The notes under the pieces: model-generated
Databases searched by the model: none
What the model saw: the letters and a program-made list of their open reading frames with translations, nothing else
What the model was told of the DNA's origin: nothing
Shown here: positions 24,001 through 32,792 of the stretch, in pieces
How positions within the stretch are numbered: position 1 is the stretch's first letter
How the letters are laid out: the number at the start of each line of letters is the position of its first letter
Position numbers and translations under genes: made by a program
Assembly: GCF_030269925.1 (NCBI RefSeq)
Contig: NC_085129.1
Location: 12,019,501 to 12,083,500, forward strand
DNA from: Bombyx mori
Lineage: Eukaryota > Arthropoda > Insecta > Lepidoptera > Bombycidae
Reading direction: 5' to 3'
Length of the DNA stretch: 64,000 bases

Positions 24001-24197
24001 GCCGCGTCTCTTCTTATGACTATGGCCGCCAGGCCGCCATCGTCCCCAAACCAGCAATCATTTGCCGGGGGAACGAAGTACGGCTCGGCGACCACAGCCA
24101 CATCTATGGACCACTCCGCCATGCTCTGAGACAGCATGTCCTGAGCTCTGGCGGAGTGATTCAGATTTCCTTGGAGGAAGCGATAGGTGCGGTCCAT
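21015..24197 (-). CDS. ORF2 of R1-clade retrotransposon: endonuclease and reverse transcriptase
   Basis: The 1060-aa protein nicks the target and reverse-transcribes the element RNA there (target-primed reverse transcription). Residues 1-230 form an apurinic/apyrimidinic-type endonuclease: AEPY at about 37-40, AGDLNAKS near 125-132 and SDHRYIRF at 202-209 carry the usual acidic, asparagine and histidine positions. The reverse transcriptase spans about 445-780, with APGPDG, GYRPIVLL, SLDIANAFN, RGVPQGSVLGPLL and the catalytic YADD at about 678-681. A zinc-knuckle-like C-x2-C-x8-H-x4-C motif is at about 966-984. Its ATG overlaps the ORF1 stop by one base in TAATG, so translation probably depends on ribosomes that have just finished ORF1. 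No stop or frameshift interrupts it. The length is normal for the clade. Confidence 0.93.
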   Translation of the reverse strand: MDRTYRFLQGNLNHSARAQDMLSQSMAEWSIDVAVVAEPYFVPPANDCWFGDDGGLAAIVIRRDAAIPPLAMVTRGQGFVAVQLEGTVVIRAYFSPNRPTVEFGHFLGGIGAIARRLAPRPVILAGDLNAKSVAWGSPRSDTRGRLLERWANVAGLCLLNRGSVATCVRWQGESIVDVTFASPAIARRIRDWRVLEGAETLSDHRYIRFDLSARSAVADVHRDHPHGASRSFPKWALKRLNKELLMEASMVAAWAPMRPHPVEVEGEAGWFRDTMCRICDASMPRIGPRLPNRQAYWWSPEIAQLRVECVRARRECARHRRRRLPRRNDPVAFAAEEVRLHGAFRVAQRALQLAIRRAKNQHMEGLLETLDEDPWGRPYHMVRNKMRPWAPPITERLQPQQLRDIVSALFPQERDGFIAPAMDAPPEYDGEVPAEVPHITGAELRVAVRKMCAKDTAPGPDGVHGRVWGLALGALGDRLLRLYNSCLESGRFPSSWRTGRLVLLRKEGRPADTAAGYRPIVLLDEVGKLLERILAARIIQHLAGVGPDLSAEQYGFREGRSTVDAILRVRALSEEAVSRGGVALAVSLDIANAFNTLPWSVIGGALERHGVPPYLRRLVGSYLEDRSVTCTGHDGIVHRFPVVRGVPQGSVLGPLLWNIGYDWVLRGALLPGLSVICYADDTLVVARGGSFAESARLATVGVAHVVGKIRRLGLDVALSKSEAMWFHRPRRVPPIDAQIVVGGVRIGVGVQLKYLGLILDSRWTFRAHFQNLVPRLLGVAGALSRLLPNVGGPDQVTRRLYTGVVRSMALYGAPVWGQSLAVGVAKLLQRPQRTIAVRVIRGYRTISFEAACVLAGTPPWVLEAEALAADYQWRADFRARGVARPSPSVVRARRAQSRRSVLESWSRRLADPSAGRRTVEAIRPVLVDWANRDRGRLTFRLTQVLTGHGCFGEFLHRIRAEPTAECHHCGCDLDTAEHTLVACPAWEGWRRVLVARIGNDLSLPSVVASMLGDDESWKAMLDFCECTISQKEAAGRVRDAQARRRRAGAREADIAQALAL

Positions 24198-24199
24198 TA
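24195..24199 (-). promoter_or_regulatory. TAATG stop-start overlap between ORF1 and ORF2
   Basis: On the - strand the sequence is TAATG: TAA ends ORF1 and ATG starts ORF2. Such an overlap is known from the silkworm element SART1 to support translation of ORF2 by termination and reinitiation. The same mechanism is inferred here. Confidence 0.8.
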
Positions 24200-26488
24200 C
24201 TGTTGGACTACATCCATCGCCCCCTCCCCTTCACCACTGCCCCCACCCTCCGGCACCGGCGCCGCAGCGGGGATTACAGCGTTGGCCAGTGCTCCTCTGG
24301 CCAACCTTCTGTTTTGCCGACGCTTTGACTTGCGGCGCCGGTTGCGTTCGGTATTATTACCGGACGAAAAGCACGCCTTGCCTCCCGTTCGGTGGCTTGC
24401 CCTGCGCCCGGCCGCAGCACACAGAGCGCAATGCGGGGCAGCCGTGCAGGACGCCGCTTTATGTCCCGGCTGGCCGCAGCGGAAACACAGACCACTGCGG
24501 TCAACCGAGCTGGTGCACCTGGCGAGGCCGTGTCCGGTGCTAAAGCACCGGAGGCATCGCCAGGCGCGTGGTTCAAGCAAGTGCACGTGGGCCGCTATCC
24601 AGCCCACGCGCAGCATGCCCGGATTTCCCGAAGGTCTCCCGGGAGGAGGAGCAGCCAGGGAGGCGGCCGCTTCCACCGGGCAACGCACCCACACCGAGCT
24701 GGCCCCGGTATAACCGCGGTGCGGCTCGCCTACTGTGACATTTTCCAGTGCGCATTTGCCCTGGGCAGCGACGGCCGCCGTCACCTCATCCCTGGTGGTG
24801 CAGTCGTCCAGGCCGGTTACTCTTAATTCGGCCATTTTTACCGGCCTGTGCACCCGTACCTCCTCCTCAGGCAGGACCATACGGAGCTTCGCCGCCAGAC
24901 GCTCCGCGATGCCGGAACTATCGGCACCGGGACATTCTAGCAGCTTGGCCCCGTTGGCCGTCTGCCTGCAGCGGAGGCCCTCCTCCTCCGCCCCGATCTC
25001 GCCCAGGTCAACTGCCGCACGCGCCCGGGCAATGACATCTCTGTATGTCATGCCCTTGGCTTCAGCGGCTGGCAGTAGGGTAAGAACCACTGCCGCCGAC
25101 CGAGGCGCGCGCGGCAACTTCTTTTTCTTCTTGTTTTTCTTGGCGGCTACAGGCGCTCGACCCTGTTGGGGTGCACCCTGAGCCACCATGGCCACCGGCG
25201 CTCTACTCGTTTGAGGAGCTGCCGGTGGGGCCTTTTTGGTACCCCGCCGGGCCACCACGTTCCACCCCTCATCCATATCTGACGGGGGCGGAGGCAGCGG
25301 GCGGGACTGGGGTGCTTGTAGTGAGGGCTTCGCGTTAGCGCGACCCCCTCGCTTGGTTCTATCCCGTCCCGGGCCCGACCTGGTGACTGGAGCCCGTACG
25401 GGAGCAGGACGAGCGGCCAAAGCACCCGACACCGCCGGCCGCCTAGCGTCAGCCGAGGTAGGGACTTTCGCCTCGAGAGCCGCCAACCTGCCGCCCAGCC
25501 TTTCTATTACAGCCTGGATGGTGCGGCTGATGACCTCTTCCAGGCTGAAGTTTGTTGGTTGTAGCGGAGCCAACATCCGTGGCCCCGCGAGTGCTTGCTG
25601 TCGCTCGGCAGCGGTCGTCTCCCTAGAGCGCGGCGACGGGAGACGCGGCCTCTGCTGTGCCACACGCGGTGGCGGCAGCACAGGCCATCGGTCGCCAGTC
25701 AGCGCCGGGGGACGGGGACCTCGAGGGGCTCCAGCGACCCAAGGCGTCGCTGCGCCATCATTGGGCTGCTGCTGTGCTTGAAGCTGTGCTCGAAGCCTCG
25801 AATTCTCCGCCCTCAGCTGCACTACCTGGTCATTGGCAGAAGCAACCGAAGGCAGAACCTTCGAGACTTGCGTGACCACTTCTCGCAGTTTACGGCCAGC
25901 GGCTTTGGTCTTGGTGCCGTTGGCCGCATAGGTTTTGATGGTCTTCATGGCCCTGTCTATGACCAAGGCAGGGTCCTGAAGGCCACCCTCTTCCTCCTCC
26001 GTCGTCTGCCCGTCCAGTGAGGCGACAGACATCGACACTGATGATGGCGCCGGTGACGGCGCGCCCCTTCTACGGGCGGGTCTTCCTTTAGGGGGCGGCA
26101 TCTCCTCCGCAGCAGATGCCGCATCGGAGACTACCAGCACTTTCTCCGGCGGGGCATCCGCACCAGAGGACGATGCTGGCTCCCCTACCCCCTCACGAGA
26201 GGAAACTCGCCAGGATTTCCTCTTCCGCCTGATCTTCTTGGCGGCTGTCCCTTTCGGATCAACTGTTTCGCCGTCGCTGACGAGCGCAGAACGCGTCGAG
26301 CCAGCGCTGGCACACCTCGGTTCGACGGGTTTTCCGCTGTCCGTCGCACAGCCCCCTTCATCATGGCATTCTTTGCCCCCCCCAGAATACGCGGGGCAGC
26401 GTGCTCCCACCGAGGTGGAAGCACGGAGGGATTCTCCACCTAAGGTGGTACCCTCCTGGGGTAATTTTTGTTTTAAGTTTGCCATCAT
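24197..26488 (-). CDS. ORF1 of R1-clade retrotransposon: gag-like nucleic-acid-binding protein
   Basis: The 763-aa protein should package the element RNA and guide the particle. The first 600 residues are low in recognisable folds and rich in Ala, Pro, Arg and Ser, with basic stretches near residues 84-92 (KKIRRKRK) and KKNKKKKKLPR further on. Near the C-terminus there are three consecutive cysteine-histidine knuckles: CLRCFSTGHGLARC (645-658), CFRCGQPGHKAASC (668-681) and a looser third from CALC (687-706). Three knuckles in this order are typical of R1-clade ORF1 proteins. Two ATGs stand together at the start; I chose the first. The stop TAA is shared with the ATG of ORF2. The frame is open throughout. 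Confidence 0.9.
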   Translation of the reverse strand: MMANLKQKLPQEGTTLGGESLRASTSVGARCPAYSGGGKECHDEGGCATDSGKPVEPRCASAGSTRSALVSDGETVDPKGTAAKKIRRKRKSWRVSSREGVGEPASSSGADAPPEKVLVVSDAASAAEEMPPPKGRPARRRGAPSPAPSSVSMSVASLDGQTTEEEEGGLQDPALVIDRAMKTIKTYAANGTKTKAAGRKLREVVTQVSKVLPSVASANDQVVQLRAENSRLRAQLQAQQQPNDGAATPWVAGAPRGPRPPALTGDRWPVLPPPRVAQQRPRLPSPRSRETTAAERQQALAGPRMLAPLQPTNFSLEEVISRTIQAVIERLGGRLAALEAKVPTSADARRPAVSGALAARPAPVRAPVTRSGPGRDRTKRGGRANAKPSLQAPQSRPLPPPPSDMDEGWNVVARRGTKKAPPAAPQTSRAPVAMVAQGAPQQGRAPVAAKKNKKKKKLPRAPRSAAVVLTLLPAAEAKGMTYRDVIARARAAVDLGEIGAEEEGLRCRQTANGAKLLECPGADSSGIAERLAAKLRMVLPEEEVRVHRPVKMAELRVTGLDDCTTRDEVTAAVAAQGKCALENVTVGEPHRGYTGASSVWVRCPVEAAASLAAPPPGRPSGNPGMLRVGWIAAHVHLLEPRAWRCLRCFSTGHGLARCTSSVDRSGLCFRCGQPGHKAASCTAAPHCALCAAAGRRASHRTGGKACFSSGNNTERNRRRKSKRRQNRRLARGALANAVIPAAAPVPEGGGSGEGEGAMDVVQQ

Positions 26489-27130
26489 TATATTTGTTCC
26501 TTATTTAACCAGGGGTCGGTCCCCTGGGACGGTCCTCACGACTGGACTCCCTCCAGCCACTCATCTCATCACCGGACACGTCACAAGCTTAAGATTAGGG
26601 CATTTTTTATAGAGGTTCGCATCCTCGCGGCCCCTGCTAGGCAGCGGCCCCCGCCTCCTACTCGGTAGGGATTACGGTATGCTTCTACGAAGCCACGCCG
26701 GTAAACCGGTACCCCCCTCTGGAGGGCCTTCCCCTGTAGCCACCAAGAGGCAGCCGGGGACATGACGACCAGCGACCGGAAGGGAGTGCCCTCCGGTTCA
26801 CTTCTCATCCACGTGGGTCTACCCTTACTGACAGACCCACACGTCTGACCACGTTGTGGCCACGCCGGCGTACCGGTACCCCCCTCTGGAGGGCCTTCCC
26901 CTTTAACAGCCAGAGAACCGCCGGGGACATGGCCTAGCATACAAGAGGGCTCCAGAAGGGAGCCCTCTTCCCTCTTCACGCACCCTTTGCTTTGCAAAGG
27001 TGGGAAAAGGGAACACGGTGTGCAGTCTTCTTAGTTGACGCCACCCCTGTGCAGACAACGCTGCTCCACGGTATCGGGGTGCACGCTTAAGCCCCACCGC
27101 CACGACAAGGCGAGACCACGTTGTGTGGGG
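26489..27130 (-). promoter_or_regulatory. 5' untranslated region of R1-clade element with internal repeat
   Basis: This non-coding leader must hold the internal promoter, as in other non-LTR elements. Two copies of one block lie about 170 bp apart: GGTACCCCCCTCTGGAGGGC followed by CTTCCCCT at about 26709 and again at about 26875, each with GCCGGGGACATG some 40 bp on. The TCTGGAGGGC part can form a small hairpin. Confidence 0.65.
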
Positions 27131-27203
27131 TAACACTAGCCCTAGCAAGTGTACTTCGTAAAATCTACCACCGGATCGGAAACACGACGTACTGAGAAGA
27201 TCG
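27131..27203 (-). repeat. LINE 3'-end family C copy, right piece after insertion
   Basis: The unit interrupted at 20535 continues with TAACACTAGCCCTAGCAAG, AAAATCTACCACCGGATCGG and ACTGAGAAGATCG. The first twelve bases are the second copy of the target duplication. Confidence 0.85.
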
Positions 27204-27237
27204 AAGAAATGGTGCACTGATGCGAACTGTAAATACA

Positions 27238-27494
27238 TTTTTTTTTTTTTTTTTTTATTGCTTAGATTGGTGGACGAGCTCACAGCCCACCTGGTGTTAA
27301 GTAGTTACTGGAGCCCATGGACATCTACAACGTAAATGCGCCACCCACCTTGAGATATAAGTTCTAAGATCTCAGTATAGTTACAACGGCTGCCCCACCC
27401 TTCAAACCGAAACGAATTACTGCTTCACGGTAGAAATAGGCAGGGCAGCGGTACCTACCCGCGCGGACTCACAAGAAGTCCTACCACCAGTAAT
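27238..27494 (-). repeat. Bm1-like SINE, 5'-truncated
   Basis: A long T run, TTGCTTAGATTGGTGGACG and the following body blocks end at AGTCCTACCACCAGTAATAC. The head is missing. The long pure tail suggests a young copy. Confidence 0.85.
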
Positions 27495-29095
27495 ACTTAC
27501 TGTATATACTTACTGATGAAATCCAATTTCAAGTCAATAAAACGATAAAACGCAGTACGCAATCCATAATTTATCACATAACCACTTGCTTCCATAACCG
27601 AATGCTTCACACGTTACCATTGTATATAGGACAAATTTTCAATCAACCCGTAATCCAATACCGGATTTTGCACCTGTAATAGAAATGAAGGCCAAATTAA
27701 ATTTCGTTTTAGGCAAGATTTGTCACGAGCGGCGAGCCACGTACTACGTTGATCTCACGGAAAATTACCTAATTTTGAATTCCCGGTTGTCCTGCTCGCA
27801 TTATACGTTAATTTAATATTCTAATCGGAAACGGGCACGAATCGAACCGCCCGTTAGCTGTTTAATTTAAATCACACGACAGATGGATTTCCATATGACG
27901 TAATAGTTTCTTAGGCTTCACGAGCCGGAAAAAAATATTTAAGTTGCAATCTCTTGTTTATTTTTCATAATATAAGTCAGAAGACATTGCGTACAGTACA
28001 GTTTTCATTTCCTAAACAGTATTTTTATTAAAGTGCGTTAACTAGACGGAGATTAAAATAGAAAAAGTCGCATGTAGTAACAGATAACGAGGAGATATTA
28101 AATTTAACAGTAGTTAGTTGAGCAATTTATTTAGCAAAGAAAGTGGACGATAGTCAGTGAGTGGAGAATAGTCAACGGGCCCGTTCAGTATTTCGTCCCT
28201 TCAAAAGCCACATTTAAAATGATATTCGTTTAGAAGCAAGGTTGTATTTCGTGCTACACAGAGATTATTTAGCGTATATTCGACATTATAGCTAGTTATG
28301 ACGTCAAAATTCACGTTGTACAAATTCTACCATAGATTAACGTTCGAAACGGCTATAGCCTCTCTCCTCTGGAAATAAATATACCACTACTCACCACCAC
28401 TAAGTTGAGTACAAAATTACCAAAACTATTATCAGTGAATGAAATGAATGAATGAAAACTTATGATTTGCAACGAAATGAACTGAATATGTATATAGATT
28501 TAAGTACGTACGGCTGTATAATTAATATAATAATATGGCTTTAAGGAACAAATTGCAGAGTCTTACGTAAATGTGCTATTTCAAGTAATGTCACAGAATC
28601 CCTTTAATCTTTTAGGACGCGCTGTAGCCACGGTCGCACCCTCCTCACAAGGTCCCGCAGGAGACGCGATAAATTACGACTTATCCCCGCTAATTGCAAG
28701 GAAAATAGAATTTAAGTCGAATTTGGGAATCGGAAATTAGTTCGGAGGCACGCGGCTACTATTTATCTGGAATGTAGATATTGTAATAGGACTTTAAAAT
28801 TTAATAAATTTAATTTATTTTGCAGCACATATTCAATTCGTGATTGAAGTAATCGTTACTATTTTATGAAAAACAAAAATATTCCAAACGTCAGACGAAT
28901 TCAAAAATTATAAACGCGAGTTTAAACCTAAACCGTAAAACAATTAAACCGTAAAGGATGTTTAATCACAAAATTTTCCTAAAGTTTTATTTTTAAATTA
29001 ATTACATTGACTTGTACCGTGAATACTTACTGATAATTTAATTATGTTTTACTATATTAAATATGACGGTGGCTCTAGTGTTTCATTTAATATAC
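27495..29095. other. Mostly unique non-coding stretch
   Basis: I see no exon or repeat family of the window here. GC-richer parts (about 27720-27950 and 28610-28770) could be conserved regulatory DNA or remnants of old exons, but nothing in the sequence decides this. A short GAATGAAT-type simple repeat lies at 28438-28457. Confidence 0.4.
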
Positions 29096-29255
29096 TTTTT
29101 TTTTATTATTGCCCTTGTAGGCAGACGAGCACACGCCCACCTGATGGTGAGTGGTGACCGTCGCCCATTGACTTCAGCAATGCCAGGGGCAGAGCCAAGC
29201 CGCTGCCTACCGTTAAGTAATCTCCACAACCCTCGTTTGAAGAAGGATATGTAAA
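29096..29255 (-). repeat. LINE 3'-end family B fragment
   Basis: T run, CCTTGTAGGCAGACGAGCAC, CCTGATGGTGAGTGGTGACC, GCAATGCCAGGGGCAGAGCC and CTCGTTTGAAGAAGGATATG are present. It reaches further 5' than the copies at 6911 and 39353 and overlaps the shared part of the long copy at 35356. Confidence 0.7.
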
Positions 29256-29430
29256 AGTTTCTCACGGATTAGCGCATTATACTTGCATATTAGTTTTCGT
29301 TTTACATACAATGCACATTGCAGAATCCACGTGAAACTTACGGAATTATTAATATACTTATTATACATGGCTGCATTGTTGCGGCTTATAAAGTTTAAAA
29401 TGTATAACTTACACAGTAACTATGACTATA

Positions 29431-29680
29431 ACTACTGATGGTATTTATTACCTCTTGTGAGTCCGCATGGCTAGATACCACCACCCTGCCTATTTCTGTC
29501 GTGAAACAATAATGCGTTTCGGTTTTAAAGGTGGGGCAACAGTTGTAACTATACTGAGATCTTAGAACTTATATTTCAAGGTGGGTGGCGCATTTACGTC
29601 GTAGATTTCTATGGGCTCCAGTAACCACTTAACACCAAGTGGGCTGTGAGCTCGTCCACGCATCTAAGCAATAAAAAAAA
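29431..29680 (+). repeat. Bm1-like SINE, 5'-truncated
   Basis: It starts around CTACTGATGGTATTTATTACC and ends with CATCTAAGCAATAAAAAAAA. The head is missing and a few substitutions mark moderate age. Confidence 0.83.
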
Positions 29681-29750
29681 CAGTAACTATGACCGGCTAC
29701 TACGTTACGAAATGTGATTTCAATTAACTATGGATACATGGTACATACAT

Positions 29751-30310
29751 TTTTGGAACGAAGTTCCTTACGGCAAGCTTGGAGGGGATAGGGATTTTGC
29801 TGCGCGACCGAACTGAAAAAAATGTGATAGTAAAACCGTAAGAAAAAATCCGTGGAAAAAAGTGCGTGGAATAAATCCGTGGAAAAAAGTGCGTGGAATA
29901 AAACCGTTAAATGAAACGTGCGCAGGCGCGACAGTCGTATACACAAGCGAGTAGTGTATAATACCTTTCTCTTTCTCCCTCTTTCTTTTCGTTCTCTCAT
30001 CCCTTCTCTCTCTATTTTTTTGTAATTATTTCTATTTTTCTATTTCTATGTAATTTTATGTTGTCAAACAAAAATAAAGAGACATATTTTGTTATTTTAA
30101 TTGATAATTTGAATTACGATTTTATTTTTATTTTACGTAATTTATTATTTCCTAAAATACTGAATTTCCTAAATACTTTCCTGTACTTAAATAAAAACTA
30201 ATCAGCAAAATTTAAGAGAAAAATCAAGAAAACCAACATAAAATTGAGCACGATTTTTTTTTTGCAAATTGTTTCGATTCTACATAAGCGGAAGGAACTT
30301 CGTTCCTACC
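29751..30310. mobile_element. Non-autonomous element with GGAACGAAGTTCCTT inverted ends
   Basis: The left end reads GGAACGAAGTTCCTTACGG (29755-29773); the right end read inwards gives GGAACGAAGTTCCTTCCGC (about 30288-30306). The end sequence is itself a palindrome, GGAACgaaGTTCC. Inside, a 27-bp block TCCGTGGAAAAAAGTGCG(...) is tandemly doubled at 29849-29902. No transposase frame is present. Just outside the right end lies a perfect 7-bp hairpin, TGGTGTC-CCAC-GACACCA (30311-30328). I could not define a target duplication, so the class is unknown. Confidence 0.55.
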
Positions 30311-30769
30311 TGGTGTCCCACGACACCACATTTTTGTTTTATATATCTATCTTTAAAATTCCTCTATTTACCCGCACGTAAAAGATCAGCATTGTCATAG
30401 TTGAACCGCCGCTATTGAAATAACAAGAGGATCAAATTACATAAATTTTATAAACATTATTAGTTTCTGTACCAATGTATGTCTAAATTACATTATTATA
30501 CATATCGTGTAAAAAAATATAATACAACTGAGTCATTTTGCAATGACATGTTGATTTCTGATAAATGATTTACGATAACGCAATAGAGATTCCGCGGTCG
30601 AAAGGCATTGTTAGCGGTCCATTGTGCGACCTGTCAGAATAAAGACCGACTCTGTACTGATAAACCACGAATTGTAAAGGATACAATGCTTTCATCTCGG
30701 CTTCTCGAGTTGGCCAATCCGGTCGTGAATTGCAGTTAATGTCTTCCAAATTTAAAAAGTGCAATGTTG
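30311..30769. other. Non-coding stretch between two mobile elements
   Basis: No gene recognised. The 8-bp host target of the next element (CAATGTTG) ends this stretch at 30762-30769. Confidence 0.5.
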
Positions 30770-31789
30770 TAGGAGTGGGTAATATCGGTTTTGCCGCGTA
30801 TCGAATCGTATCTATATATCGAGGATCAATATCGGATATTGAATCTATATATTTTCTGAATCTATATATTGATAGATGCTAGTAGATTTTCTCGATTCAT
30901 GATATTTGAGATTTAAAACGATACGCTGATATAATATCGTAGTAGATATAGATTTAAGTCAACGTTATACGGTTGGTTTTCTGATATCAATTTATAATAT
31001 GATTTTAAAGTAATAAAAAGAACATGAAAATAAAAATATCAAAAAAACTTTCCTTCATGCTTTTATCAGGCTGAGGACTGGCTACATTATTTTCAGTTTT
31101 TAGTATTTTGTATCTTAATTTAAAATTACAAAATATACCAAAAGAGTGTAGATTTCAAAAGTTTAATACAAACACAAGAAATAAACTCAATTATTTGGAT
31201 TCAACTAAAAATAGAAAAATGTGTACTTTAAAAATCAAACACAAAAAACTTTTAAGTATTTATAAACACTTGTCCAAAAATTGTAGTTCAAGGTCAAAGC
31301 GCGTGAAATTAAATTCAACGATGCAAATAGGCTATACTGCATTCAAGTTAGGGTTGAAAATTGAAACTTCTTTCCTAAATTGTATCCTACTGATACGCTA
31401 AGAATAATCTACAGACATATGGACTTAAATATAAGGTTTACAATTGTATGGATAATGCCTGTTTCTGTTTCATTCATACATGATATCCCTATCGTGCGCT
31501 CACTCACTCTCGCCGATTCGATACGAACCAAACGAATATTGCCGATATTCACGAATCGGTACGATAGGCCGATGCGCATCACATCGAGTAATATCGTGTA
31601 TCGGCTGATATCGTTATATAGATTTCGATTCACGAATCGGTACGATATGCCGATACGCATCACATCGAGCAATATCGTGTATCGGCCGATATCGATATAT
31701 AGATTTCGTGCGGGGCGATATCGGATTCAACGATATTGCTGCGATATATAGATATTGAATCTAGATACGATTTATATCGCCCACTCCTA
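30770..31789. mobile_element. Non-autonomous hAT-like DNA transposon, 1020 bp
   Basis: The element starts TAGGAGTGGGTAATATCG, and the opposite end read inwards gives TAGGAGTGGGCGATATAAAT. The octamer CAATGTTG stands directly outside both ends (30762-30769 and 31790-31797). An 8-bp target duplication with a short inverted end containing GxGTGGG is the pattern of the hAT superfamily. The interior is dense in GATATCG and ATATCGATAT motifs near both ends and has an 81-bp block repeated in tandem (from 31550 and from 31631, each beginning CACGAATCGGTACGATA). No transposase domain remains; a 97-codon open frame at 31108-31401 has no recognised motif. Confidence 0.8.
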
Positions 31790-31904
31790 CAATGTTGTGT
31801 GGGCTAGGAGAAAGTTTCTCATTCGATGGTCGTCGCCCGAAACATATCTTATCGGATCCCCGGATCAACTCTCGGTGCTTTTAGACGAGCAAACTAACAG
31901 ACAC

Positions 31905-32036
31905 CGTTCGCGAAGCACTAATATTGCTAGGGCTAGTATTTAGCAAATTCTCTCAGGTTGAGCTCGTGAGCTCACCTATCCGTCCGGGCATAGCTGGAAT
32001 AGCTTCTTAGGCTACCAGCAAATAGGTAGGAAAAAA
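31905..32036 (+). repeat. LINE 3'-end family C, sense copy
   Basis: It contains TATTGCTAGGGCTAGTATTT, GTGAGCTCACCTATCCGTCC and ends CAAATAGGTAGGAAAAAAAAC. A second copy follows directly. Confidence 0.65.
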
Positions 32037-32054
32037 AACACAACTTGCCGAATC

Positions 32055-32210
32055 CGGATCGTGAATGGGTCGCGATTTCGAACCGGCGGTAGATTCAAAC
32101 CCTTGCTAGGGCTAGTTTTAGCAAACCCTCTCAGGTTGAGCTCGTGAGCTCACCTACCCGTCCGCGAGGAGCTAGAATAACCACTTAAGCTATCAGCGAA
32201 TAGGTAATTA
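32055..32210 (+). repeat. LINE 3'-end family C, second adjacent sense copy
   Basis: It contains GGGTCGCGATTTCGAACCGG, CCTTGCTAGGGCTAGTTTTA, GTGAGCTCACCTACCCG and GCGAATAGGTAATTAAA. The two neighbouring copies differ from each other, so they look like separate insertions or an old local duplication. Confidence 0.65.
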
Positions 32211-32792
32211 AAAATAGTCGTTGGATGTCGCGAAATCAGGTGACCGGGCTATTTTTGTTTTTAACTACCTACGCGCATTGTGTTAATTAAGATCGACTGA
32301 TTAGTGATTACTGCTATTTACTCATACGTACAGAAAAGCGACGATCCAAATCTAATATTCACTCTTTTAAGCCTTTTTTTTATAAATAGAAATATGTCCT
32401 AATGCCCTGATACCTCCTCACCGAGGTCCCACTGGTAATGAAATGGTAAACCTAAAAGCAATTTATGGGATAGCGCTTTTTTTCTTTTAATTTTATAGTT
32501 GTTAAGGAATACGGACTTATCGCCAACTGCTGATGACTTCAGGTCTCTATAGATTCTTTCTTTTCAAAATGTTCCGCACACTGTGGCAACGCGTGGCGCT
32601 GGCATAGCGTTCGGTGGTCACACGGTTACCGGGCAGTTGGCGGGAGATTTCAAAATTTAAACCCCAAATCCAGACCCCAAAAGTGGTAAACTAAGGGTGA
32701 ATTTATGAAAATTTTAAGTTTAGAAAATCTTACGAACCTCATCATCACTAATACCGCTATCCTTGAGACAAAGTCAAAGTCACAACTACACT
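32211..32792. other. Non-coding stretch upstream of an unassigned ORF
   Basis: No repeat or exon is recognised. A GC-richer part (about 32575-32645) stands out from the AT-rich background. Confidence 0.4.

Larger units (their letters stand above)
20536..27130 (-). mobile_element. R1-clade non-LTR retrotransposon, apparently full length
   Basis: Read on the - strand, the element starts at 27130 with CCCCACACAACGTGG, has a 5' untranslated region of about 640 bp, ORF1 (gag-like, 26488-24197), ORF2 (endonuclease plus reverse transcriptase, 24197-21015), a 3' region and a poly(A) tail seen as the T run 20536-20553. The 12-bp TAACACTAGCCC is present directly on both sides (20524-20535 and 27131-27142), a target site duplication made within a family C LINE copy. 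The whole element is GC-rich, unlike the AT-rich surroundings. Both ORFs are uninterrupted, so the copy may be recent and potentially active. ORF order, three CCHC knuckles in ORF1 and a C-terminal CCHC in ORF2 place it in the R1 clade (R1, TRAS, SART group); the named family is not certain. Confidence 0.93.

Noticed and set aside
21206..25181. Many long open frames on the + strand and in other - strand frames across 20.8-26.6 kb
   Set aside because: They are shadows of the GC-rich ORF1 and ORF2 of the retrotransposon. None has a domain, and their number is explained by high GC and few stop codons.
31409..31672. ORF with internal repeats (LDVMRIG...SYRFVN twice) that could be a repeat protein
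   Set aside because: It is a translation of the 81-bp tandem block in the hAT-like element, with no sign of coding selection.
30780..31780. CRISPR-like array suggested by repeated TATCG motifs
   Set aside because: Repeats are not evenly spaced and lack distinct spacers; they lie within a eukaryotic DNA transposon.
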